The notes under the pieces were generated by a model. The model saw only the letters and a program-made list of their open reading frames with translations, made no database searches and was not told where the DNA came from. Positions 23,651 to 35,489 of a stretch of DNA of 64,000 bases are shown here, piece by piece (positions within the stretch are counted from its first letter, which is position 1; each line of letters begins with the position of its first letter). Origin of the DNA: Galerina marginata (taxonomy: Eukaryota > Basidiomycota > Agaricomycetes > Agaricales > Galerinaceae); assembly GCA_023014335.1 (NCBI GenBank), contig JAECYW010000008.1:1674001-1738000 (forward strand), written 5' to 3'. The position numbers and the translations under genes are program-made.

Positions 23651-25772
23651 ATGGGAATTTGTGACTTGTGGCTAGTACGTTTAGGCCCAGAATCTCTCTT
23701 CTAACATTCTGAAAATGTGTTTTACAGGCTTTATCTCCAGCATGTCAATCAAGGACTTTAACGCAAGTAGCTGTTACGGAGGGCTTTGAGTATCAGCGTC
23801 ATCGCGACCACTGTTTGATTATCGGAGTTGACGCAAGGTAAATAAATTACGCCTAAGCCCTAAGCTCTAGCTTTGTTTCTTACCCGATAAACTAGTATCT
23901 GGATAAACGAAGCTCAAATGGCTGTCAAGTTTTGGCCTGGGCAAGGCACCCAATCTGGCAAAAACCCAGCTCTTCAGATACTGTTTTATTGTCTCTGTCG
24001 GCTCATGACCCTGCCTATCATTCCCATCTTTGTTTTCGACGGTCCTGATCAGCCAAGTGTAAAGCGGGGTGCTCAAGTCAAAGGAAAGCCTCACTGGCTT
24101 TCTTTACTGTTGAAAAAGCTGATTGAGGCCTTTGGGTTTTTCTGGTACATGGTTAGTTTCACTCCCATATCTCTAAATTTCTGCAATAATCCTTTTTTGA
24201 TACAGGCCCCTGGGGAAGCAGAGGCAGACCTCGCCGAATTGAACAGAAGAGGTTTCGTCGATGCAATCTTCTCAGAAGATAATGACAACTTTGTATTCGG
24301 GGCTTGCTGTGTGATACGCACGTGGGTATTCTCACTCTAATCTACTAAGAATGTTCTAATGTGTTCTCAGGAGCAATGTCAAAGATGCCAGTGATCAAGT
24401 CAATATTTTTAATTCCGAGTCTATCAGAACCGATGTACGGGTTTTGTTGACTCGTGAGGGGCTTTTTTAATGGCCATTCTCTGTGGCGGAGACTATGATA
24501 ATGGGGCAAGTATCTTATGATCCTGGTTCTCATTTATATCGTCTTATTCAAATTTAAGGTCGGACTCGAGGGCTGTGGTTGGAAAACTGCACATTTGCTT
24601 GCTCAGAGTAAACTTGCAACATCTTTATTTATAGCCGCATCAACACTGTCTTCTCGTGAAAAGTTACGGGAATTTCTACGTGGCTGGCGTGACGAATTCC
24701 GGACACTTCTAGTCCACGATCCACAGAATATATTGGGGCGAAAGTACCCGTCCCTTGCCAAGAAGATAACAAATAGTTTCCCCTCCCGTCGACTTGATTT
24801 TGCAATACGCCCAGCCACTTACATCATGGACAACGGATCAGATCCCCGATACAACTTCTTGGCACCTTCGTCAGCCTCGACTTGCTGAAATTGCAACATT
24901 ATGCGAGAAGTACTTTTCATGGGCATTGTCAGGAGATATTGTCTCACGCTTCAAGGCAACACTATGGCCAGGCATTGCCATTCAATATATATTACAGGTA
25001 GGAGATATACTTGAGTACTGGACTGCGCTTGCTCCTTGCTAATGTCCTTTCAAATCAGCTGCCTGACTCCGACACACGGTTAGCATATTACACTAACAAT
25101 GCTGTAGTTCCAGGCGGACTTGCGAATATCCATGTCCTCCAAATTTGTCAAGCTAGGCTTGGTCTGGGTGCCCGTTCAACTCACCCAGATGTAAGCGGCT
25201 ACACCATCCAGATCTCAATGCACGATATACTCCGTGAAATGGCTCTTGAATTAGATAGTGCATTGCACTCACTCATCAAGAAATCCGACTGCATCAAGAT
25301 TTTGTTCTGGATCCCGGCCTCAATTCTTGGATCTGCATTGCCTGACCTTATCAAGCAGTTTAAAGGGCAGAAGGTTGTTGCGCCAATTGCAACATATGCT
25401 CCTGTAAGCTCTTGTCCTTGTACCTATTAACACACAAGCTGATTTTCCATAGGTTCTCACTTTGTCTAAGCCTCAGCAGCTTAAACTCTCACCACGTTGC
25501 ATTCAAAAGCCGACTAATAATGGCGCCAGTTCCTCTTTTGAGTTAGTCTACCTTTGACATGCCATCAACATGAGACGCTAACCACCTTTAGCTCCGGGAA
25601 CTCATTGGCAAACCCTATCGTCATCGACAATGAAGACGAAGACAACATGATCATCGTCGATGATGAATTGCAAAATCAAGAATTTATTCAAGGGTCATCG
25701 ACTGGCATGGGTCTTCAGCCTGTTTTTCTCGGGCACATTAATTTATGTACACCTTCTCCACTGCCGTCCTAA
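23651..25772 (+). CDS. XPG/GEN1-like structure-specific nuclease, with frameshift
   Basis: A flap/Holliday-junction nuclease of the XPG superfamily, GEN1/Yen1-like, acting on branched DNA. MGICDLWL starts at 23651. After short introns the XPG-N motifs follow (LIIGVDASIWINEAQ; IPIFVFDGPDQPSVKRG), then the XPG-I block APGEAEADLAELNRRGFVDA and FSEDNDNFVFGA with the expected acidic residues. The reading then hits TAA at 24467-24469 just after LLTREGLF. One extra base in the T6 run at 24463-24468 would restore the conserved LCGGDYDNG and GLEGCGWKTAHLLAQ. The intron after DYDNG appears to begin GCAAGT (a GC-AG intron). The C-terminus ends CTPSPLPS at 25772. The frameshift is either a real lesion or a homopolymer sequencing error. 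Confidence 0.72.
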
Positions 25773-25942
25773 CTATCTCGACTAGCATTTCTTAGTTTAC
25801 ATTTGCATCAATTATTTACCGTACCAAAATAGGGGCATCAACTGAGACAGAGATGAATCATCTCTGAATCGCTCAATGTCTCTTCACGTCTTGTTTCCTG
25901 TCCATCTATCTCTTTGAAAACTTTATATTATCTCTATTCTAA

Positions 25943-26750
25943 ATGCCTCGTGCTATGCCTACGTCGAACCCAAAGAAGAGAAGCCGTAAATATGCTTCAA
26001 AGCAATCAGGTGTTGAATCGGACAATTTACATAGCCTGCAAACTATCCGCGAAGCCAAAGTGTCAAAATATAACTTGGTGAAGAACACTACCAATGCTTA
26101 CAATGGCCATCGCTCTCAAGGTAAGAGTTTCTTGAAGAACCTTGTCGCAAAAAGGAAGGTGGACGGAGATCGATTGAACGACGATGGAATCTGCACCACC
26201 ACCTTGGAAAAGGCATTTGACGACGGAGGACCAAACAGATATTCTGCCCTTGCACTTGAGATGTTTCTTGTTCAAAAATGCTTCAATGAAGGCTGTGGGA
26301 AGGATACTGCTGACAGAATTCACGGCGCATTTGCAGCACTCTGGGATAACATGTATGTCAACAATGTTTTCTTGATTTGAAATTTACTGACACGAAATAC
26401 AGAGAGGGAGGCAAATACAACGGCAAATACAGCTTTGACAAAGTCACTGGCGAGGTTAAAGGATGTCCAGCCTGTGCAAGTAATGTCAAGGCTGTCATTC
26501 AATCAATCAAGATGCACAACAAATCGAAAGGAGCCGGTGCAAATCGTAATCATGCTGAAGCCATGACACTTGAAGAATTACAATGTTTGATGCGATGGTC
26601 GACAAAGGAATGTCCGGATGAATGGCTTACAGGCGGGATAGGATCAAATGAATTTGAAGATGCGGGTACTGCTCTTGCCGCTCTTAAGCACCGCCTGCGG
26701 CATGGATTTATGCGAGGCTTTATGCCCTCTGGCTACACCTTGTGGACAAG
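25943..26750 (+). CDS. Putative tyrosine-recombinase-like protein, truncated by insertion
   Basis: The start MPRAMPTSNPKKRSRKYASK at 25943 is followed by YNLVKNTTNAYNGHRSQGKS, ALEMFLVQKCFNEGCGKD, NHAEAMTLEELQCLMRWS and GFMPSGYTLWTR. Exon 1 is 25943-26352 and exon 2 is 26403-26750. The helical segment with FLKNL and a later TLEELQCLMRW resembles the N-terminal core-binding part of Crypton-like tyrosine recombinases found in mushroom genomes; this is recognition by pattern, not proof. The catalytic R-H-R-Y part is absent. The frame ends at a GTTAGT donor, and six bases into that intron the 8-kb fold-back begins. It is probably non-functional unless spliced across the insertion. Confidence 0.45.
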
Positions 26751-26756
26751 GTTAGT

Positions 26757-29700
26757 AACTTGTAAAGCAGCCATTGCTGCGCATGGCAAATCCGAGTTCT
26801 TTATATCATTTTCTTTTTTCTTTTTTCAATAAGTTTACATAATCAATAGGCCAGACTAATTTATCATACAGTAGATTGGTATTTATTGATAAAATTAGTG
26901 ACTGATTTAATAAATATATCCCAATATACTCATTTTAGCCACTCAATAGTCATATAAGATTGTAAGAAGAGTATCATGCCAAATATACATGCTATTCAGA
27001 ACTATCAGTTTGGCTAAAAGTAAGCTAAATATGCAAAAAATCAATGTTGGCTTTATAGGCTTTGTGGTATCAACTAACCCATTATTAAAGATAATTTGTA
27101 GATTAAAAACATTAAGGAATATTTAAAGACCTAAAGAAATTGTAATTATGGCTCAGCATTTACAAGTACAACAAAATGAATAATTTAAATATTAAATCAA
27201 AGTATTTTGGGAATGTTGCAAATATTTGCAAATATTTGTCAGTATAAATATAAGCAATGGATTATCAAGAATTTCCAAATTTTATGATATAAACTTCACA
27301 ATATTTTGAGCAGAATTCAGAAAACTGTGATGGTATAATATATTTATACTCCTATCTTTGTCATTTTCTGAACAAGAAAGTTGCCAGATTACATAGTATA
27401 ATATATTTGGACCCCAAAAAATATCTTTTATTTTACAGATTTTTTTCTCATTCCAGAGCTTTCCCACTCATGGATGCAAAATACTTATTTCTTGAATAAA
27501 ACAAACAAAGCCAAATATTTGCAAATAGTTATCCTGCTATTTAATTACCCTAAATATTCTGGTCTTTTTAATATCAAATTTGTGCAATTTGAATCAGATT
27601 TGAGCATATTACAGCCTCATTACTGATTTGGAGACTTGGGTCCAAAAGCTATTTCTCAATAAATAAAAAATACCTGGTCACATGATATTAATATATTTGT
27701 AATCAGAAAAGTACTACATTTATAAGGCTTGAATTTTACAATTTTTCTGATATCATTTTTGCAAGAATTGACTGAGTAATGAATAAAATACACTAAAAAT
27801 CATAATTTGATGTGGCTGTGCAGAATACTTTGTGGCTGTGCATAATGCCATTTGAAAGGCCTGAATTTTACAAATTTTTGACATTAATTTTGTGAGAATT
27901 GACCCAGTAATTGATGTTTTAAAGGTAAATTGGTGATTTTGTTTTTTAGGGTTAGGGTTCAAATGTGGCTGTGAGACCTCCGTCCCGACAGAGGCCTCAC
28001 AGCCACACCAAAATATTGTTTTCAGTGTATCTCAGTCATTACTGGGTCAATTCTCACAAAAATAATGTCAAAAAATTTGTAAAATTCAGGCCTTTCAAAT
28101 AGCATTATGCACAGCCACAAAGTATTCTGCACAGCCACAATCAAATCATCACAACTTATGTTATTCACTCTATTGAGCTGGGTTATCCATGGATTTCTTT
28201 AAAATAAAATGTATAAAAAGCAAAAAATTCAGGGCTATAGAATGGTGGTCTGTGCGCAAAGGTTGCATGACTGCAAAATTGCAAAATTTGGAGATTTTGA
28301 TATTTTAATTGTTTAAATTAAAGAAATTTGATAATTTAAGACAGTTAAAGACTTTGGTGGATAGCCATACACCTATAAATATTGATCTCTTGGTTCAATA
28401 ACATTAAAAGTGCATTTTTTGAGTGATTTGACTTCTCTTTCATATGATTTGTGCAATCTGAGCCACTTTTATCATGTTTAAGACTTGTGGGAAATGATTT
28501 CAAACTCAGATGTACCAAATCTTACTTCTAATATTACCAAAGCAATGTTTTTTAACTAAGTGAAGGGAAAGTAGAGGAACATAAAGCAAAGCAGTAGAAT
28601 TATATGCATTTCCTAATATATTATCTAATTTCATGAATTTTTTTCAACTTTCTGTCTGTTGATATGAAACCATCTGATTTTTCCCTTTTTATTAGTGTTA
28701 GAATCATTGGATTTTATCAAAAAATCAGTGAGATATGGCTAAAATACAAAATAAACCTAACCTTAGGTGTTATTTGGTGGCTGTGGTCGTGACGGAGCTC
28801 TCACAGCCACATTGGAACCTTAACCCTAAAAAAAACAAAATCACATGACACATTTCACACTGTCATAAACTGCCAGCTCATTGCTTCTTTCTTTCTTTTT
28901 TACCAGCATGCCAGTCATTCCGGATAGGATGATAGTGTACCTCTCTTGAGAGCAATACCATGGTATGCTGGTCAAGGTATCCCACTAACTGTTGTTCCTC
29001 TTTCTTTAGGTTTCTTTTACTTTAGTTCTAGGCTATACCAGTGCTTTGCTGGCGCTTTTTGTGGCCTTTTACATGGTTTGTTGTCTTTGTTGTGTCTTCT
29101 ATGTAGTTATAGGCAGAATTTAGTAGAGAAACCTAAGTTTTAAGTACTTTTACAGGTAAATAACTTCTTTTCCTGATATAACATATTAGTTGATTGTTTT
29201 TATAGGCTAGAATAGGGGTTCTGGTGTACTTCTCTAGTGTTTTTTGTAGACTAGAGTATTCTAAGCAGTCTATAGTAGTTAGTTTAGGACTTATATTTGC
29301 TTTGCAAAAGAATACTAGCCATAGTAGTCAGTAGCGCAGCACAAAAGATCTAACCCTAACTTAGGTTTTTAGACACAAAAGCTAAAAATAGCCCATAGCA
29401 ACGCACATCACACAACCATTCTCACTGTCAAAAAAAAATTCCCACTATTACAAAATTTGTAGACTTTTAATTCAGGGTCAGTCACAAAAAATGAAGCAGT
29501 GGGAGAATTTCCATCGTTCGTGTTAGAAACCATTTTCTTCTGCTATCAAGTGTGGAAAACGAGTTTTTTTACTATGTAAGAACTTGTAACAACATCCTGC
29601 CTGTTACAAGTTCTTACGTAGTAAAAGAACTTGTTTTCTACACTTGATAGCAGAAGGAAATGGTTCCTAATGCAAACGTTCAAAATTCTCCCACTGCTAT

Positions 29701-29785
29701 AGTGACCCTGCATGGTTTCTGTATCTTAGCCATTACTGGGCCAATTTTTATGATCTTGGTATCAAAAAAATCGTAAAAATCAGGG
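26757..29785 (+). repeat. Left arm of the giant fold-back
   Basis: Very AT-rich, non-coding. Within the arm, 27805-28145 is itself a smaller inverted repeat: GTGGCTGTG boxes, a CATTACTGGGTCAATTCTCA-type word and AATTTTACAAATT recur inverted around a centre near 27985. Telomere-like TTAGGGTTAGGGTT occurs at 27947-27958 and TTAACCCTAA near 28818. The stretch 29340-29785 carries the TACGTAG hairpin module that recurs elsewhere in the window. Confidence 0.8.
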
Positions 29786-30704
29786 CCAGATTTTAGGCTT
29801 GCTAGAATTGCCTCATTTTTCTGCTTTTTTTGAGCAAGCCTAAAATCTGGCCCTGATTTTTACAAATTTTTTGATACCAAGATCATAAAAATTGGCCCAG
29901 TAATGGCTGAGATACAGAAACCAGGCAGGGTCACTATAGCAGTGGGAGAATTTTGAATGTTTGCGTTAGAAACCATTTCCTTCTGCTATCAAGTGTAGAA
30001 AACAAGTTCTTTTACTACGTAAGAACTTGTAACAAGATTAATTCATACGTCGCTTAGTTTTTATTGGATTGCCTTGAAATAAAGTGTGTAATTATCAGAA
30101 AAATCAGGGCTATAAAATGGTGTCACATATGTATTGTCACATTTTCATGTGACTTACCAAATGCGAAATATTATTTGAAATACACAGTAAATAAGCCATT
30201 TTAAGGGATTTTAAAGGCATTAAATAAAATAAAAATCCTAATGATGTTTTTTTACCTAAGAGATGGTCTGTGCACACATATCACATGACATATCCCTGAG
30301 AATATTTTGGTCTAACTTGGTGCATCAACTGATTCCAAGGCAATTGCACAAAGTTCTGCTGTGAGTTTGATTATGTAAGCATCTAGAACATTATATTCAA
30401 GTCATTTGGTCATGTTTTGCAATGTTTGGTGTGTCTTTTATGGGTTATCCAGTCAGTTTAACACCAATTTTGTGATTTTTACTGAGTTAAGCTGGCTGTT
30501 TGCCAGATTTGGACACCATGACATCATTGCAAAACATATGTAAATATTTGTACATTATTCTAGATTGGTCTGGGTAATATATTTTAGTATATCTAGCTCA
30601 CTGAAATTCATTTTAAGTGTAAATTTACACAAATTTGCGTTTTTTGGGTTGTGTGAACAAGTCACATGACCTAATCAACCCTGGATACACATGCCACATG
30701 AAAT
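29786..30704. repeat. Loop of the giant fold-back
   Basis: This spacer separates the two arms. Its left part, about 29840-30035, is a third, slightly diverged inverted copy of 29600-29785 (TACAAGTTCT module, CAGTGGGAGAATTTTGAA). The remaining 30036-30704 is unique AT-rich sequence with no coding capacity. Confidence 0.7.
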
Positions 30705-33700
30705 CCCTGATTTTTACGATTTTTTTGATACCAAGATCATAAAAATTGGCCCAGTAATGGCTAAGATACAGAAACCATGCAGGGTCACTATAGCAGTGGG
30801 AGAATTTTGAACGTTTGCATTAGGAACCATTTCCTTCTGCTATCAAGTGTAGAAAACAAGTTCTTTTACTACGTAAGAACTTGTAACAGGCAGGATGTTG
30901 TTACAAGTTCTTACATAGTAAAAAAACTCGTTTTCCACACTTGATAGCAGAAGAAAATGGTTTCTAACACGAACGATGGAAATTCTCCCACTGCTTCATT
31001 TTTTGTGACTGACCCTGAATTAAAAGTCTACAAATTTTGTAATAGTGGGAATTTTTTTTTGACAGTGAGAATGGTTGTGTGATGTGCGTTGCTATGGGCT
31101 ATTTTTAGCTTTTGTGTCTAAAAACCTAAGTTAGGGTTAGATCTTTTGTGCTGCGCTACTGACTACTATGGCTAGTATTCTTTTGCAAAGCAAATATAAG
31201 TCCTAAACTAACTACTATAGACACTGCGGGCATTGGTGTAGTTAAATATTCAGAATTCTAAGGTAACAAATTCCTTTAGTACTTAGAAATCAATTGCCTC
31301 GACACGAACAATTTATTTAGAGGACTGTACTTAGAATACAACATTCATTTTGAAATTCAAAATAAATCACATTTGTTTTATCAGTTCGAAACCAGATTAA
31401 CGGCTCGGTTAAAATCACGGAACAAAAACTCAGAAAGATAAATTAAGACCTCCCAAAGTGGTAACATGGCACAACATGTACAGCTGCCGGATATCCGGGG
31501 TCCCGGAATGCGCTAAATGCTTTCGCTATGATAAAATATACTCATATTGACTTTAAAGACGCTGGGATGTGAACTTGTGAAGTGATCACTTTAGGACTTG
31601 CATAGAATGTATCTTATGTCAGTGGGAGAGGGGCAGCCGTGTTTAGTGTTTGAAAGTCCGGCCTCGAGAGCCTTAACCGAAGACCGAGACCGGTCTCAGT
31701 CTGCACCAGTCAAAACCAGCTCAAGACCGGTTTCTTAGCAGAAATTTAATTAATATGACTCGGTAGAGTTATTAACGTCCCCATTCGCTTTACAACGAGC
31801 CCGAGAACACTTGTATAGCCTCAAAACTGATGAAGTTATAAAAGTATTCCAAGTGGTCTACCTTTTTTGACATATATTTTTGTATTTTGGTGATATCTCA
31901 ACCAAATTTTGACTAAATTACATGATCTTGGACGCGTTTTGAAGGGTAAAACTAGGCGCATAAAATACCGGTCTTACAAGGTGTGCGAGACCAGTTGATT
32001 TGTATAATGGATACTCATTCTGGGACCCCGGATAGTCGGCAGCTGTACATGTTGCGCCATGTTACCCACTTTGGGAGGTCTTAATTTATCTTACTGAGTT
32101 TTTGTTCCGTGATTTTAACCAAGCCGTTAATCTGGTTTCAAACTGATAAAACAAATGTGATTTATTTTGAATTCCAAAATGAATGTTGTATTTTAAGTAC
32201 AGTCCTCTAAATAAATTGTTCGTGTTGAGGCAATTGATTTCTAAGTACTAAAGGAATTTGTTACCTTAGAATTGCCAATATTTAACTACGCCAATGCCCG
32301 CAGTGAGACTGCTTAGACTACTCTAGTCTACAAAAAACACTAGAGAGGTACACCAGAACCCCTATTCTAGCCTATAAAAACAATCAACTAATATGTTATA
32401 TCAGGAAAAGAAGTTATTTACCTGTAAAAGTACTTAAAACTTAGGTTTCTCTACTAAATTCTGCCTATAACTACATAGAAGACACAACAAAGACAACAAA
32501 CCATGTAAAAGGCCACAAAAAGCGCCAGCAAAGCACTGGTATAGCCTAGAACTAAAGTAAAAGAAACCTAAAGAAAGAGGAACAACAGTTAGTGGGATAC
32601 CTTGACCAGCATACCATGGTATTGCTCTCAAGAGAGGTACACTATCATCCTATCCGGAATGACTGGCATGCTGGTAAAAAAGAAAGAAAGAAGCAATGAG
32701 CTGGCAGTTTATGACAGTGTGAAATGTGTCATGTGATTTTGTTTTTTTTAGGGTTAAGGTTCCAATGTGGCTGTGAGAGCTCCGTCACGACCACAGCCAC
32801 CAAATAACACCTAAGGTTAGGTTTATTTTGTATTTTAGCCATATCTCACTGATTTTTTGATAAAATCCAATGATTCTAACACTAATAAAAAGGGAAAAAT
32901 CAGATGGTTTCATATCAACAGACAGAAAGTTGAAAAAAATTCATGAAATTAGATAATATATTAGGAAATGCATATAATTCTACTGCTTTGCTTTATGTTC
33001 CTCTACTTTCCCTTCACTTAGTTAAAAAACATTGCTTTGGTAATATTAGAAGTAAGATTTGGTACATCTGAGTTTGAAATCATTTCCCACAAGTCTTAAA
33101 CATGATAAAAGTGGCTCAGATTGCACAAATCATATGAAAGAGAAGTCAAATCACTCAAAAAATGCACTTTTAATGTTATTGAACCAAGAGATCAATATTT
33201 ATAGGTGTATGGCTATCCACCAAAGTCTTTAACTGTCTTAAATTATCAAATTTCTTTAATTTAAACAATTAAAATATCAAAATCTCCAAATTTTGCAATT
33301 TTGCAGTCATGCAACCTTTGCGCACAGACCACCATTCTATAGCCCTGAATTTTTTGCTTTTTATACATTTTATTTTAAAGAAATCCATGGATAACCCAGC
33401 TCAATAGAGTGAATAACATAAGTTGTGATGATTTGATTGTGGCTGTGCAGAATACTTTGTGGCTGTGCATAATGCTATTTGAAAGGCCTGAATTTTACAA
33501 ATTTTTTGACATTATTTTTGTGAGAATTGACCCAGTAATGACTGAGATACACTGAAAACAATATTTTGGTGTGGCTGTGAGGCCTCTGTCGGGACGGAGG
33601 TCTCACAGCCACATTTGAACCCTAACCCTAAAAAACAAAATCACCAATTTACCTTTAAAACATCAATTACTGGGTCAATTCTCACAAAATTAATGTCAAA

Positions 33701-34820
33701 AATTTGTAAAATTCAGGCCTTTCAAATGGCATTATGCACAGCCACAAAGTATTCTGCACAGCCACATCAAATTATGATTTTTAGTGTATTTTATTCATTA
33801 CTCAGTCAATTCTTGCAAAAATGATATCAGAAAAATTGTAAAATTCAAGCCTTATAAATGTAGTACTTTTCTGATTACAAATATATTAATATCATGTGAC
33901 CAGGTATTTTTTATTTATTGAGAAATAGCTTTTGGACCCAAGTCTCCAAATCAGTAATGAGGCTGTAATATGCTCAAATCTGATTCAAATTGCACAAATT
34001 TGATATTAAAAAGACCAGAATATTTAGGGTAATTAAATAGCAGGATAACTATTTGCAAATATTTGGCTTTGTTTGTTTTATTCAAGAAATAAGTATTTTG
34101 CATCCATGAGTGGGAAAGCTCTGGAATGAGAAAAAAATCTGTAAAATAAAAGATATTTTTTGGGGTCCAAATATATTATACTATGTAATCTGGCAACTTT
34201 CTTGTTCAGAAAATGACAAAGATAGGAGTATAAATATATTATACCATCACAGTTTTCTGAATTCTGCTCAAAATATTGTGAAGTTTATATCATAAAATTT
34301 GGAAATTCTTGATAATCCATTGCTTATATTTATACTGACAAATATTTGCAAATATTTGCAACATTCCCAAAATACTTTGATTTAATATTTAAATTATTCA
34401 TTTTGTTGTACTTGTAAATGCTGAGCCATAATTACAATTTCTTTAGGTCTTTAAATATTCCTTAATGTTTTTAATCTACAAATTATCTTTAATAATGGGT
34501 TAGTTGATACCACAAAGCCTATAAAGCCAACATTGATTTTTTGCATATTTAGCTTACTTTTAGCCAAACTGATAGTTCTGAATAGCATGTATATTTGGCA
34601 TGATACTCTTCTTACAATCTTATATGACTATTGAGTGGCTAAAATGAGTATATTGGGATATATTTATTAAATCAGTCACTAATTTTATCAATAAATACCA
34701 ATCTACTGTATGATAAATTAGTCTGGCCTATTGATTATGTAAACTTATTGAAAAAAGAAAAAAGAAAATGATATAAAGAACTCGGATTTGCCATGCGCAG
34801 CAATGGCTGCTTTACAAGTT
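30705..34820 (-). repeat. Right arm of the giant fold-back (with nested insertion)
   Basis: This is the complement of the left arm. It is longer by 1,087 bases because of the nested element at 31222-32305 plus one copy of its 3-base duplication. Removing those bases restores exact register with the left arm. Confidence 0.8.
31222..32305. mobile_element. CACTA-like non-autonomous element, 1,084 bases
   Basis: The ends are inverted: CACTGCGGGCATTGGTGTAG at 31222 and its near-complement ending GCCCGCAGTG at 32305. Inverted similarity extends about 140 bases inward with a few mismatches. AGA flanks both sides (31219-31221 and 32306-32308), and the unfilled site ATAGACTG is visible in the other fold-back arm near 29262-29275. 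CACTG ends with a 3-base duplication are typical of the CACTA/EnSpm superfamily. The interior lacks a transposase. Confidence 0.82.
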
Positions 34821-35489
34821 TCTTGGTCAAATTGATACTCCAGATTCAACGCTGCAGGGCATCTGTGTGAAAACCCTCCTGCCCAAGTGGAACGACGCAC
34901 AGCTTGTAATAATGAGATTATTGTCCCAAGATGACATCATCCTTGGCTGATTTTGGTGTAGATCCTATAAAGATGTCATAGAAAGTTTGCAAAGTTAAGA
35001 TGAAATTTTCTAAATGCCAGACTCAAGGTTCAATCAAGATTCTTATAAATTGTTCACTTAGAATCATTGGTAAGAGAAAAGAGTCGTACATGCCATGTTT
35101 ACAATGGCCTGCATACCAAGTACTAACCTGTACTATTTGGGCAAAAAGAGCACAATTTAATGATTAATCCCACAAGAAAAACGGCAGTGAAGTGGTTGTG
35201 AAGTGGTTGATTTATTATATATTAGGATTTGGTGTTCTGACTGCCCAAGCCACTCGTGTACTGAATCTGGGACATGTTGCTGGGGAAAGTTCCTACCAGA
35301 TCAATACCAGATAGACAAAAGAAAATAGCGCAGTGATGGCCACCCCACCTCGGCAGCATAACAGTGCAAGCAGATGGCGGAGAGGTACGTGTTGCAGGCT
35401 GTTGTAGGACAATTATTTGTAATAGGTGCAAGGTGCGGTGTGCGTGCCTTGCTCCCAGTCGATCAGCCATGGCTGTCATATGAAGCCAT
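34821..35489. other. Flank right of the giant fold-back
   Basis: A short frame reads FLGQIDTPDSTLQGICVKTL around 34822-34905. It could be a remnant of the interrupted recombinase-like gene or unrelated; I cannot tell. Otherwise AT-rich without genes. Confidence 0.35.

Larger units (their letters stand above)
26757..34820. mobile_element. Giant fold-back (palindromic) element, 8,064 bases
   Basis: The sequence from 26757 reads the same as the complement read back from 34820. The left arm is 26757-29785 and the right arm 30705-34820, enclosing a 919-base loop. Mirror positions sum to exactly 61577 outside the nested CACTA-like insertion and to 60490 inside it, at every point I checked, so the 3,029-base arms have no net indel. 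The terminal sequence is AACTTGTAAAGCAGCCATTG, with an 18-base sub-terminal hairpin GCCATTGCTGCGCATGGC. No transposase is encoded; the few short frames are mirrored and lack motifs. No target duplication is evident. It interrupts the recombinase-like gene. Confidence 0.88.

Noticed and set aside
27940..27960. True telomere
   Set aside because: Only two TTAGGG-like units are present and the sequence is internal; at most an interstitial telomere-like word.
27282..34295. Mirrored short frames in the fold-back arms (for example 27753-27962, 28946-29143)
   Set aside because: Their identity in both arms follows from the palindrome itself; composition is AT-rich and there are no motifs.
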